NCBI GenBank assembly: GCA_039029935.1
Contig: JBCCFC010000139.1
Location: 1 to 15,970 of the forward strand
DNA length: 15,970 nt
Direction: 5' to 3'
From: G039029935 sp039029935
GTDB lineage: Bacteria; Chloroflexota; Anaerolineae; Caldilineales; Caldilineaceae
Of the stretch, positions 8,126 through 15,128 are shown in pieces. The position numbers and the translations under genes are program-made. The stretch's first letter is position 1. Each line of letters starts with the position of its first letter. The notes below the pieces were generated by a model. The model saw only the letters and a program-made list of their open reading frames with translations. It had not been told where the DNA came from and searched no databases.

Positions 8126-9475
8126 ATGAGTCGATATGATTGGCAAATTTCTTGTCTGACACGAACAATTTGTAGTTTAATTTGTGGCTTGGTTGGCACG
8201 ATTCTTGTGGCTTGCCAACCGACGCCAGAGGCGAATGTGGTTGGCTATTTAATTTCTCAACAGATGGATTCTTTTGCAAATTCGCGAGCTCAAGAACCAT
8301 CAGAGTTGCCTCGTCAAGAGGTTTCCAGTGGTGCGCTCATTGGCCGCGTGATGTACAATGACAAGGCCGCTACTCGTGTCTCGGTTTTGGTGGCCGAGCG
8401 TACAGGTACACCCTATAGTACACAGACCAATGAGCATGGCTATTACACCATCATGGATATTCCACCGGGACAATATGTCCCTGTGGCTGTGGGGGGCAAT
8501 CAGACCCATGTATTTGATGAAACGATGGCAACCGATATATTTGGGACACCTTACCTTGTCACAATCGAGCCAAATCAAGTATCCTTTGCCCGTACCATCA
8601 CGCTGCAAGAGCGCATCCCACCACCACTACCTGCACCACTGGCAACCAGCGTCAATCTATCACGCACAGCCATCTATTCTGCCACCGCCCTTTTCCCGCC
8701 TGAGTCCGCAGCAGAGGTAGAGGCGTGGCAGTTTGACTACCAAGAGACACGGACAGATTCACTGCGCGTCTATACGCCATTACACCTATCCTTGGATGAC
8801 AAATTGCCCCTTGTGTTTTATGTGTTTCCCAATTATGTCGATTTATGGGAACCTGTAAATGTGGCGATGGCGGCGCAGGGGTTTATTGTGGTTGCCATCT
8901 CCTTGAATGTGGCGCATGGTGTGGATATTGATGCCCATGCCGCTGATGCGCGCGTGGCATTAACACTGGCACGCGAAGGTATACTCTCTCCACATATAAC
9001 GGGTGGCAAACCGATGGCTCTGGGTGGCAGCTTTAGCAGTGCCGTTATGCATCGGCTGCTGCGCGATGAAGGTGACCAGATTTCGGCATGGACAACCGTT
9101 GGTGGGATCAGCAACGCCTTTAGTGGATCCGCCGACTTCTATGCTGGGCGTCTTAGCATTTTGCCAGAGTATGAGTTCCTGATCCCCGCCTTGGGACGAC
9201 CCAATTTGCACCCACTCGATTTCATGCGCTACTCACCCGTCTACACCGCCAGTCAACTCCCACCAACGCTGATTATCCACACCGACTCCGACACCATCAT
9301 CCCCATCGAACAAGCCTATGAGTTGGAGGCCGCCGTGCGCGCTGCGGGCGTTCCACTTGAGGTCTTCTACTATACAGATGTCAGTCACTATTTGCGTATT
9401 GATGAGAACATGCCGGAGGCTGGGGAAAATATGTTTTATACAATTGTGGAGTTTGCACGGCGGTATGCAGAGTAA
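8126..9475 (+). CDS. Lipoprotein alpha/beta-hydrolase (esterase/DLH-like), 449 aa
   Basis: The only plus-strand gene. A signal with lipobox LVAC places Cys30 as the lipidated residue, so the enzyme is probably anchored outside the membrane. Residues about 68-160 (GALIGRVMYNDKAATRVSV, NEHGYYTIMDIPPGQY) look like a carboxypeptidase-regulatory-like beta-sandwich. From about 200 to the end is an alpha/beta-hydrolase fold: strand LPLVFYVFPNY (227-237), nucleophile elbow ALGGSFSSA with Ser302, acid Asp389 in HTDSDTIIP, and His421 in DVSHY. The triad is complete, but the elbow reads G-G-S-F-S rather than classical G-X-S-X-G. The resemblance is to dienelactone-hydrolase or prolyl-oligopeptidase-like esterases; the substrate is unknown, a carbohydrate ester being plausible given the sugar importer and GH43-like neighbour. 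GTGAGG ends 4 nt before the ATG and fixes the start. It converges with the importer operon, with 14 bp between the stops and no clear terminator. Confidence 0.85.
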   Translation: MSRYDWQISCLTRTICSLICGLVGTILVACQPTPEANVVGYLISQQMDSFANSRAQEPSELPRQEVSSGALIGRVMYNDKAATRVSVLVAERTGTPYSTQTNEHGYYTIMDIPPGQYVPVAVGGNQTHVFDETMATDIFGTPYLVTIEPNQVSFARTITLQERIPPPLPAPLATSVNLSRTAIYSATALFPPESAAEVEAWQFDYQETRTDSLRVYTPLHLSLDDKLPLVFYVFPNYVDLWEPVNVAMAAQGFIVVAISLNVAHGVDIDAHAADARVALTLAREGILSPHITGGKPMALGGSFSSAVMHRLLRDEGDQISAWTTVGGISNAFSGSADFYAGRLSILPEYEFLIPALGRPNLHPLDFMRYSPVYTASQLPPTLIIHTDSDTIIPIEQAYELEAAVRAAGVPLEVFYYTDVSHYLRIDENMPEAGENMFYTIVEFARRYAE

Positions 9476-9489
9476 AATCAACTTCCCTC

Positions 9490-10410
9490 TTACCCCTTCA
9501 TACCCGTCATCGAAATACCCTCAATAAAGGTCCGCTGTGCCATGAAGAAGGCAATGATAATGGGCAAGGCCACAATGGTACTCACCGCCATCAGGTAAGG
9601 AATGCCATTGCTAAAGTTACCGATGTCGCGCGCCATGCGAGACAGCTGATGGATGCCCAAGGCGAGTGGATATTGTGCTTCGTCGCGCAGGTAGATCAGT
9701 GGTCCCAGATAGTCATTCCATGCCCAGAGGAAACGGAACAGACCGAGTACGGCCAGTGCTGGCACGGACAATGGCAGAATGATGCGGAAGAGGATGCCAA
9801 ATTCACTCGCCCCATCAATGCGGGCAGCGTCGGATAGCTCTTCGGGAATGGTCAGGAAGAATTGTCGTAGCAGGAAGATCATGTAGGGGTGTCCAAAGAG
9901 GGCTGGGACGACCAGCGGCAGATAGGTATTGAGCCAGCCAAAGTTGCGATAGGTGATGTAGAGCGGAATCAGCGTCACGGCCCACGGCAACATCATGGTC
10001 ATCATACAGACCCAGAAGAGTTTATCACGCCCCGGCCAGCGTAGCCGTGAAAAGCCATAGGCCACGATGGTGGATGAGAGGAGGGTGAAAACGATGACGG
10101 GCAGTACGTAGCGAAAAATGGAGTTGAATGCATAGAGCGAAAAGGGCAGAATCGACCAACCTTCTATAAAATTGTTGAAAAAGAGCGGTGATGGCACGAT
10201 GACCGGTGGAATCGTGTAGACCTGTGAGTCGTCCTTGAGTGCAGAGGCAATCATCCAGTAGAGTGGAAAGGCAAAGCTGATCGTAATTGGAACCAACATG
10301 CCATACTTGAATAGCTCGCCCCCCAGATTCTGTAGCCAATAGCTTCGATTGCTACGCATGGTCGGTGTTGTACTAAACTGTGACCCCTGTGATTGTGTTG
10401 TGGCAGCCAT
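9490..10410 (-). CDS. Carbohydrate ABC importer permease, MalG/CUT1 type, 306 aa
   Basis: An inner-membrane subunit of a sugar importer. After a polar N-terminus (1-30) there are about six hydrophobic segments: roughly 36-57, 99-120, 131-152, 161-182, 208-234 and 272-291. The EAA loop that docks the ATPase is clear: EELSDAARIDGASEFGILFR (190-209), followed by IILPLSVPALAV. The end GISMTGMKG matches the usual MalG-type C-terminus. The length is normal for the family. The ATG overlaps the stop of the MalF-like gene by one base (TAATG) and has a strong ribosome-binding site inside that gene's last codons, so the two permeases are likely translationally coupled. No ATPase gene lies in the window; CUT1 systems often share one MsmX/UgpC-type ATPase encoded elsewhere. 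Confidence 0.95.
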   Translation of the reverse strand: MAATTQSQGSQFSTTPTMRSNRSYWLQNLGGELFKYGMLVPITISFAFPLYWMIASALKDDSQVYTIPPVIVPSPLFFNNFIEGWSILPFSLYAFNSIFRYVLPVIVFTLLSSTIVAYGFSRLRWPGRDKLFWVCMMTMMLPWAVTLIPLYITYRNFGWLNTYLPLVVPALFGHPYMIFLLRQFFLTIPEELSDAARIDGASEFGILFRIILPLSVPALAVLGLFRFLWAWNDYLGPLIYLRDEAQYPLALGIHQLSRMARDIGNFSNGIPYLMAVSTIVALPIIIAFFMAQRTFIEGISMTGMKG

Positions 10411-11327
10411 TATTTTTCACCTCCATAGTAGACCCAACGGGCGGATGTGCGGAAGAGGACAAAGGTGAAGAAGAGAATGATTACAAAGAGAATCCATGCC
10501 AACGCCGACGAGAAGCCCATGCGTAGGTCTGTAAAGGCCCGTCGATAGAGATGAATCAGATAAAATTCGGTGGACTTCATGGGGCCGCCGCCTGTCAACA
10601 GCCAAGGAATCGTGAATTCTTGGAACGCACCAATCAATCCCATAAGCAGGTTAAAGAGAATAATCGGCGTGGTCAGCGGAATGGTGACATTGCGGAACTT
10701 TGCCCACCAGCCTGCGCCATCAACGGTGGCGGCTTCATAGAGTGATTTGGGCACATCCTGCAACGCTGCCAAAAAAATGACAACGGCGGCTCCTTGCGCC
10801 CATGCTGAAACCATAATCAGTGATGGCTTGGCAAAGCTCGGATTCGACAAAAACGGAATAATCGGTAGGTCAAAGTAGCGCAACATACCGTTGATTGCGC
10901 CATACTGGACATTGAGCAAGAATTGCCAGACCATGGCCGAACAGACCGCTGGGACAATGGCGGGGACATAGATGATGCCGCGAAAGACGGATCGCCCAAT
11001 TAGTTTGGTGTTGAGCAGGTTGGCGATGAAGAAGGCCGAGATAATTCCCAGTGGGACACTTAACACTACATAGAACATGGTGTTGTACATGACATCCCAG
11101 AAGTGGGGATCGGTGGTGAAAATTGTGGTGTAATTTTTTGCGCCAATGAAAACGGGATCACGCACGATATCATAGCGGGTGAGGCTGTAATAAACTGAGG
11201 CGATGAGCGGATAGATGGTGAATAGCACAAAGCCCAATATCCACGGCGATACAAAGAGCAATCCCATCCCCAGGCTCTTCCATTCACCGTCGGACATGTT
11301 ACGCGGTTTTAGCGACATGACAGACAT
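10410..11327 (-). CDS. Carbohydrate ABC importer permease, MalF/CUT1 type, 305 aa
   Basis: Inner-membrane partner of the MalG-like permease. The first membrane segment is LLFVSPWILGFVLFTIYPLI (23-42), followed by the typical YSLTRYDI; further segments lie at about 82-104, 118-139, 169-190, 222-243 and 275-293. The EAA loop is visible as SLYEAATVDGAGWWAKFRNV (195-214), followed by IPLTTPIILF, and the LLTGGGPMKST motif (243-253) is characteristic of MalF-type subunits. The length is typical for CUT1 permeases lacking the extra MalF periplasmic loop. The ATG at 11327 has CGGAAA 8 nt upstream; an in-frame ATG three codons on is possible. It follows the binding-protein gene after 128 nt containing an inverted octamer repeat. 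The substrate cannot be read from the permease. Confidence 0.95.
   Translation of the reverse strand: MSVMSLKPRNMSDGEWKSLGMGLLFVSPWILGFVLFTIYPLIASVYYSLTRYDIVRDPVFIGAKNYTTIFTTDPHFWDVMYNTMFYVVLSVPLGIISAFFIANLLNTKLIGRSVFRGIIYVPAIVPAVCSAMVWQFLLNVQYGAINGMLRYFDLPIIPFLSNPSFAKPSLIMVSAWAQGAAVVIFLAALQDVPKSLYEAATVDGAGWWAKFRNVTIPLTTPIILFNLLMGLIGAFQEFTIPWLLTGGGPMKSTEFYLIHLYRRAFTDLRMGFSSALAWILFVIILFFTFVLFRTSARWVYYGGEK
10418..10424 (-). promoter_or_regulatory. Strong ribosome-binding site of the MalG-like gene, inside the MalF-like gene
   Basis: GGAGGTG on the minus strand lies 7 nt before the ATG at 10410 and is part of the codons for the terminal Tyr-Gly-Gly-Glu-Lys of the upstream permease. With the TAATG stop/start overlap it decides the start and implies coupled translation of the two permeases. 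Confidence 0.85.
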
Positions 11328-11371
11328 AGATTATTTCCGTTTATGAAGACTTGTAGTGTGGCAGATCGGTG

Positions 11372-11438
11372 TTCGGTAGGTCGGTAGGTCGGTCATCAGT
11401 CACCGAATACCGACCTACTGACCTACTGACCTACCGAA
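11372..11438. repeat. Octamer-period inverted repeat between binding protein and permease genes
   Basis: The left arm (11372-11393) is built of CGGTAGGT octamers and the right arm (11409-11438) of ACCGACCT/ACTGACCT octamers, with a 15-nt loop. The outer TTCGGTAGGTC pairs perfectly with GACCTACCGAA; inner units pair with one mismatch per octamer, and the right arm is one unit longer. On the minus-strand transcript this gives a long hairpin 18 nt after the binding-protein stop, with no T-run. It sits where transcripts of such operons often carry a stabilising or attenuating structure. Confidence 0.85.
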
Positions 11439-11455
11439 TACTGGCCTACCAAGTG

Positions 11456-12805
11456 TTAGCTCAAACCCTGCGCATCCCACTCAGCCTCCGCACGACGTTG
11501 CAGTTCGTCCGCAGCTTCTTGTGGTGTCATCAGATCGCGGTAGACCTGTTCGCGCAGTTCCCAGAGTTGGGTGTTGACAAACCAGTGGATTGGACAGCGG
11601 CGACCGATGAGCCATTCGTCAACTTGGTCACGTGCATCGACATAGAAGGCCAGGCCTGGATAGGCATTGGCATCCAACTTCGCCAGCCAAGAGTTGACAC
11701 CCATGATCCAGCCAACCTCTTCAAAGATGATGTCCATGGCTGCATGATTATGCAGATATTCTGAGACCTGGAACATGCCCTCTTGGTTCTTGCCTTCACC
11801 AAAAATCTGCACCATGTGTGGACCCGTTGCCATGATCTTTGTGCCTTCGCGGTCTGTTGGTACAGGTGCCCATGTAGCACGGTTGTGTTCGGCAACTTCT
11901 GGCTTCTGGATCGTGGTCTCACCAGCGTGCCAGTAGCCTTCGATAATCATCGACTGCACTTCGGCGTTGAATGCGCCACCCCAACCGCCTTGTCCTTCAA
12001 CCTGGCGGAAGCCTGCAAAGTTGTCTGGACCTGCGATACGGTAGAATTCAGCCTGCATGTCAATCGCGGCGGCCATCAATTCATGGTCCAGTGCAAAGCT
12101 ATTGGTGTCTTCATCCCACCATTGGTGTCCAAAGGAAGCAGCGGCAAAGTCTGGCTCACCCGCCATTGCGTCAATGGGGTCAAGACCAATCTTGAGCAGG
12201 TTGCCACCATCATCAAATTGTGTCAATTCTTTGTGCCATTCCAGACACCCTTCCCACGTCAGTGGTGGGTTATCTGGGTCCAAGCCCGCTTCTTCAACAT
12301 GGGCGGCGTTGTAGTTTAGACCATACCAGAGATAGGACTCAATGCTTGGCACACCAATCATGTCGCCACCATAATATGCACCCTGCCAAACAGCCTCAAC
12401 CACATCATCTGAATTAATCAAGTCGCTGCCCTCAATCAGGTCATTGACTGGAATGACGACGCCGCGTGTCCACATACCCGGGTAGTCAATATTCGAGCCA
12501 CCATCGGGTGGTTCACCCGCAGCCAATGCAGCCAACAGTGGTTCAGCCACACCGCCAGCCTTGATTTCAAGCGTCTGTCCACCGATGTGCTCTTGGAAAT
12601 CTTCACGCTCCATAATCGTCTTTACTGCTGGCTCCAAGTTACCCCAGCCAAACCACCATTGGATAACGCCTGGTTCAGAAGACGCGGCTTCACTGCCGCC
12701 ACCTGCTGGCGCGCCTGCTGGCGCACACGCAGCCAGAGCCAATGCACCTGTTGCCATTGCACTGGCGCGCAAAAAGTCACGACGACTCATTTGTCGTTTG
12801 ATCAT
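11456..12805 (-). CDS. Extracellular sugar-binding lipoprotein of ABC importer (family 1), 449 aa
   Basis: Captures the substrate outside the membrane and delivers it to the two permeases encoded downstream. The N-terminus carries a twin-arginine signal, SRRDFLRASA (7-16), then a hydrophobic stretch and lipobox LAAC with Cys27, followed by an Ala/Gly/Pro/Ser linker (28-44). The mature part starts GVIQWWFGW and shows patterns of family 1 solute-binding proteins: PLLAALAAGEPPDG (89-102), a Trp/Tyr-rich region (IESYLWYGLNYNAAHVEEAG) and GPHMVQIFGEGKNQEGMFQV near 328-347. The length is typical. The substrate is unknown; many aromatic residues fit sugar stacking. The ATG at 12805 has AAGGGG 7 nt upstream. 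It is first in the operon, with a promoter about 65 nt upstream, and is separated from the permease genes by an inverted repeat, which could allow higher expression of the binding protein. Confidence 0.95.
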   Translation of the reverse strand: MIKRQMSRRDFLRASAMATGALALAACAPAGAPAGGGSEAASSEPGVIQWWFGWGNLEPAVKTIMEREDFQEHIGGQTLEIKAGGVAEPLLAALAAGEPPDGGSNIDYPGMWTRGVVIPVNDLIEGSDLINSDDVVEAVWQGAYYGGDMIGVPSIESYLWYGLNYNAAHVEEAGLDPDNPPLTWEGCLEWHKELTQFDDGGNLLKIGLDPIDAMAGEPDFAAASFGHQWWDEDTNSFALDHELMAAAIDMQAEFYRIAGPDNFAGFRQVEGQGGWGGAFNAEVQSMIIEGYWHAGETTIQKPEVAEHNRATWAPVPTDREGTKIMATGPHMVQIFGEGKNQEGMFQVSEYLHNHAAMDIIFEEVGWIMGVNSWLAKLDANAYPGLAFYVDARDQVDEWLIGRRCPIHWFVNTQLWELREQVYRDLMTPQEAADELQRRAEAEWDAQGLS

Positions 12806-12868
12806 GTTATTTCCCCTTAAATGGTTGTAAAATATAGATGATTGATCAATTTAGTAAATCGTTTTGAA

Positions 12869-12898
12869 AGGATAGCATAGGGCAATGCTCTTTGTCAA
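12869..12898 (-). promoter_or_regulatory. Promoter of the sugar importer operon
   Basis: On the minus strand TTGACA (12893-12898) is a perfect -35 box, with an 18-bp gap and TATCCT (12869-12874, 4 of 6) as -10. Between it and the start codon lie AAATCGTTTT (12856-12865), a weak LacI-family-like centre, and the palindrome ATTGATCAAT (12841-12850); either could be an operator. No regulator gene is in the window. A dyad CGAAAT...ATTTCG (12955-12980) lies upstream. Confidence 0.6.
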
Positions 12899-13039
12899 AG
12901 TTGATTTCATGGTCCAAATTGCCAGAAGTGGTAAAAAATAACAGCCAAAATGAACGAAATAAGAGTCTATCTCGATTTCGCCTTGTGAGTCTCTCATCTT
13001 GAGCAATTATTCTACACGCTAAAATTGACCAGATGAAAA

Positions 13040-13121
13040 AGCTAGTCAGCTACTCAGCACTTCAGCACACTGACTGGCTGACTAGCTGACTGGCTGACTA
13101 GCTGACTGGCTGACTAGCTGA
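13040..13121. repeat. Octamer tandem repeat with inverted left arm
   Basis: CTGACTGG and CTGACTAG alternate three times (13070-13117) and a partial CTGA follows, giving an 8-bp period and a 16-bp higher period. The left arm AGCTAGTCAGCTACTCAGC (13040-13058) is the reverse complement of array sequence at 17 of 19 positions, so a long hairpin is possible, flanked by A4 on the left and T4 on the right. It lies in a spacer between a terminator and a promoter on the minus strand. Confidence 0.85.
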
Positions 13122-13183
13122 TTTTATACTTTCCTATTCAATGAAATAATCAAAATGTGTTTTGTGAAGAACTCTCATCCCCT

Positions 13184-13228
13184 AAAAAACCGACCGACTC
13201 GCCATTTTTCGGCCTTTAAAAGTCGGTC
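13184..13228 (-). terminator. Intrinsic terminator of the PD-(D/E)XK gene
   Basis: GACCGACT (13192-13199) and AGTCGGTC (13221-13228) form a perfect 8-bp stem. The 21-nt interior contains a small GCC/GGC stem. On the minus strand the hairpin is followed after GG by six T residues (13184-13189). It lies 63 nt after the stop of the gene upstream of it. Confidence 0.75.
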
Positions 13229-13291
13229 TGGAATCTTATATAGACCTAAATGTGGTTAGGAAATAACTATATGTGTATGGCATGATAGCAA

Positions 13292-14437
13292 TTATGCAAC
13301 CTCAAACGCCATCTCATCCAGCGTATCCACATCAAAGATCGCATCCATCCACGCATCAAGCTGGTCGGCATCATCGGTCTGCTCAATCAACGTCACAATG
13401 TTGTCGGGAATGTCGCCAAATTTGCGGCGTAATGAACGTAGTAATGTTCGTTGTTGGCTCCGTAACTCGCTTTGCTGTTCGCGTTCTTGGAGTGTTTGGT
13501 GCATAGAAGGAATTTGCCAAATTTCCTCTGGCCGTAGCCCCATCAACCGCTTCTCTGTGGGGATAAACTCAAGAAACTCTTCTGGCGGAATTGCATCGGC
13601 AATGATTCTTGTAGGAATGTGCCGGATGCCGCCCGCTACAAGTTCGCGGCCATATTCAATCATTTCCTCTTTTGTTACTTGTAGGACTGGTTCTCGTAAC
13701 ATATTTTCACCCCTCTTCTCTTCAAATAGGCTATGTAATGCCCTCAAAAAATAATCAAACTCATCTGATATGGTGTCGGGTTCTTCCTGTCTGAGTAAGG
13801 CAAATGCCGCCTCTCGCACTTTTTTGTGGCTGGCAAAGCACTTGACAAAGGCATTATTTCGATTCAACGGCAGTTCATTGAGCAACAATACAGTGACACG
13901 ACTTGCGCCAGCCTCGGCACTTTGATAGACACCTTTTTGGTCAGTTGGTGCATAGCCCAGGCGAGTTAATGTCTTTTTGGTCGGTGATTGAGAACTGAGA
14001 AGAAACGTCGCTAGAGTCTCCTTCTTGCGCTCCTTTGGCCTATCATAGGCTTCTTGACCCAACTTGTGCCGTTTATAGAGATAGTCATAGATGATTGCCT
14101 GCTCTTTGGCTGTTTCATTCAATGATTCCGTGAATTTGAACTCAATCAAGATATCGCTGGCCTCAGTATCGCGGATGGCATCTGGCAACCGTGCGCGCAC
14201 TTCATCCGTCCATGTGGGATAATCTCGGCGTAGCAGCACAACGTCGGCTTGCGGTGGTTGGCTCATCAACGGCAGGCTGGTCAGCACGGTTATGGGCAAA
14301 CCGTCCATCAGCAATTCAAACTGTGTCCCCAAATACTCATGCCATTTGGTCAGCTTTTTTGGCTTGGATGGTTCTTGTTCAGGGTGTTCCTCTGTATTCA
14401 GTTGTGATTGGTCTAGATGCATCGATGGTTGTTTCAT
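13292..14437 (-). CDS. PD-(D/E)XK nuclease-like protein with DUF4351-like tail, 381 aa
   Basis: Resembles the Rpn/PDDEXK 'transposase family' proteins that are abundant as solitary genes in Chloroflexota and Cyanobacteria. Using the ATG at 14437: a polar start (1-28), then WHEYLGTQFELLMDGLPITV (32-51), QADVVLL with Asp65, and DILIEFKFTES with Glu99-X-Lys101, which together form a PD-(D/E)XK-like active site. A helical middle follows, and the C-terminal 60 residues (LRRKFGDIPDNIVTLIEQ, QLDAWMDAIFDVDTLDEM) fit the DUF4351 pattern. A coiled-coil-like Glu/Gln-rich linker (315-330) precedes it. The frame is open to an ATG at 14557, but that would overlap the thioredoxin gene by 31 nt and add 40 residues without family character. 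At 14437 there is no ribosome-binding site, but a -10 box ends 6 nt before the ATG, suggesting a leaderless message. Related Rpn proteins are DNA nucleases; the role here is unknown. No transposon ends flank it. Confidence 0.8.
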   Translation of the reverse strand: MKQPSMHLDQSQLNTEEHPEQEPSKPKKLTKWHEYLGTQFELLMDGLPITVLTSLPLMSQPPQADVVLLRRDYPTWTDEVRARLPDAIRDTEASDILIEFKFTESLNETAKEQAIIYDYLYKRHKLGQEAYDRPKERKKETLATFLLSSQSPTKKTLTRLGYAPTDQKGVYQSAEAGASRVTVLLLNELPLNRNNAFVKCFASHKKVREAAFALLRQEEPDTISDEFDYFLRALHSLFEEKRGENMLREPVLQVTKEEMIEYGRELVAGGIRHIPTRIIADAIPPEEFLEFIPTEKRLMGLRPEEIWQIPSMHQTLQEREQQSELRSQQRTLLRSLRRKFGDIPDNIVTLIEQTDDADQLDAWMDAIFDVDTLDEMAFEVA

Positions 14438-14443
14438 GTGGAT

Positions 14444-14472
14444 AGTATAAAGCACGATAGAACATTTGGAAA
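14444..14472 (-). promoter_or_regulatory. Candidate leaderless promoter of the PD-(D/E)XK gene
   Basis: On the minus strand TTTCCA (14467-14472, 4 of 6) and TATACT (14444-14449, 5 of 6) are separated by 17 bp. The A of the ATG at 14437 is the seventh base after the -10 box, so transcription would begin at or next to the start codon. The -35 box is the end of one arm of the dyad at 14467-14518. Confidence 0.5.
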
Positions 14473-14518
14473 ATTGTGAGGTAGATTCAGGGTACACAGG
14501 TGTCTCACAATATTTCCA
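14467..14518. repeat. Near-perfect inverted repeat between thioredoxin and PD-(D/E)XK genes
   Basis: TGGAAAATTGTGAG (14467-14480) and CTCACAATATTTCCA (14504-14518) are reverse complements apart from one extra A in the right arm; the spacer is 23 nt and contains ACACAGGTGT. It begins 8 nt after the thioredoxin stop and has no T-run, so it is not a standard terminator. One arm covers the -35 box of the next gene, which fits an operator. Confidence 0.85.
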
Positions 14519-14526
14519 GTGACTGG

Positions 14527-15102
14527 TTACATACCAGCGAGACGGTCTGCCAGCCACGCATCCAACACCTCTGGCTGCAATGGTCCCACACGGCGCATCT
14601 GTAACACACCCGCTGGGTCTACCATGAAGGACAGCGGCAAGGCGCGTACCCCATAGTTGAGCAGGGTGTCGTTGTCGGGTTGAAGCAGTATGGGGAAGGT
14701 GACACCCAACTCATCCAAAAAGGGCTGTATCTCGTCCGGCTCTTCGCGCATGTTGATACCGAGTATCACCAACTGCTCTGGGTATCTGTCGGCCAATTCC
14801 TGTAGATAGGGCATCTCATCACGGCAAGGAATACACCATGTTGCCCAGAAGTTGATGAGGACCCATTTGCCCTGCTCATCAGTGCCTTGAAAGTCGCTTA
14901 ACACAATTTCGCCGTTAACCAGAGTGGGCAGGCGAAAATCAGGTGCCATCTCAACAGGTGTTGGCGTGGGGATGGGTGTCGGGGATGTCGTTGGCATAGC
15001 GTCTGTGATTGTTGGTGTTGGGGGTAAGGGGGCGATACAAGCGGAAAGCAGCAGCATGCCACAAATCGTCATTACCAGCAGGCTCACTCTATAGAACATC
15101 AT
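14527..15102 (-). CDS. TlpA/ResA-like thioredoxin-fold lipoprotein, 191 aa
   Basis: An extracytoplasmic thiol-disulfide reductase of the TlpA/ResA type, probably keeping cysteines of secreted or cytochrome-c-like partners reduced; the partner is not identified. The signal ends in lipobox LSAC with Cys22, followed by a Pro/Thr/Ser-rich linker (23-50). The thioredoxin fold starts APDFRLPTLVNGEIVLSDF (53-71). The active site is ATWCIPC with Cys90 and Cys93, and the cis-proline loop is ALPLSFMVDP with Pro156. TlpA proteins usually have a small residue before this Pro (GVPTTF-like); here it is Leu155. The length is normal. Two ATGs are adjacent at 15102 and 15099; AAGGA lies 10 nt before the first. 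The ABC permease gene ends 99 nt upstream across an octamer repeat tract, and the two may share a transcript. The stop at 14527 is followed by a dyad. Confidence 0.92.
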   Translation of the reverse strand: MMFYRVSLLVMTICGMLLLSACIAPLPPTPTITDAMPTTSPTPIPTPTPVEMAPDFRLPTLVNGEIVLSDFQGTDEQGKWVLINFWATWCIPCRDEMPYLQELADRYPEQLVILGINMREEPDEIQPFLDELGVTFPILLQPDNDTLLNYGVRALPLSFMVDPAGVLQMRRVGPLQPEVLDAWLADRLAGM

Positions 15103-15128
15103 AACCTATCATTCCTTATCCTTCACCT

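Larger units (their letters stand above)
12806..13291. other. 486-bp intergenic spacer
   Basis: There is no credible gene on either strand. From left to right it holds the leader and promoter of the importer operon, a short dyad at 12955-12980 (CGAAAT / ATTTCG with inner GAG / CTC), an octamer repeat hairpin at 13040-13121, an AT-rich stretch without recognisable sites, and the terminator of the PD-(D/E)XK gene at 13184-13228. Confidence 0.8.

Noticed and set aside
12856..12865. LacI/CcpA-type operator
   Set aside because: Only the AAnCGnTT-like centre fits; the outer consensus bases do not, so it is mentioned only as weak.
13292..14437. Insertion sequence based on the 'transposase family' label of Rpn-like proteins
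   Set aside because: No terminal inverted repeats or target duplications flank the gene, and it has its own promoter and terminator.
14438..14557. Forty extra N-terminal residues for the PD-(D/E)XK protein
   Set aside because: They would overlap the thioredoxin gene and include the dyad and promoter; the residues show no family character.
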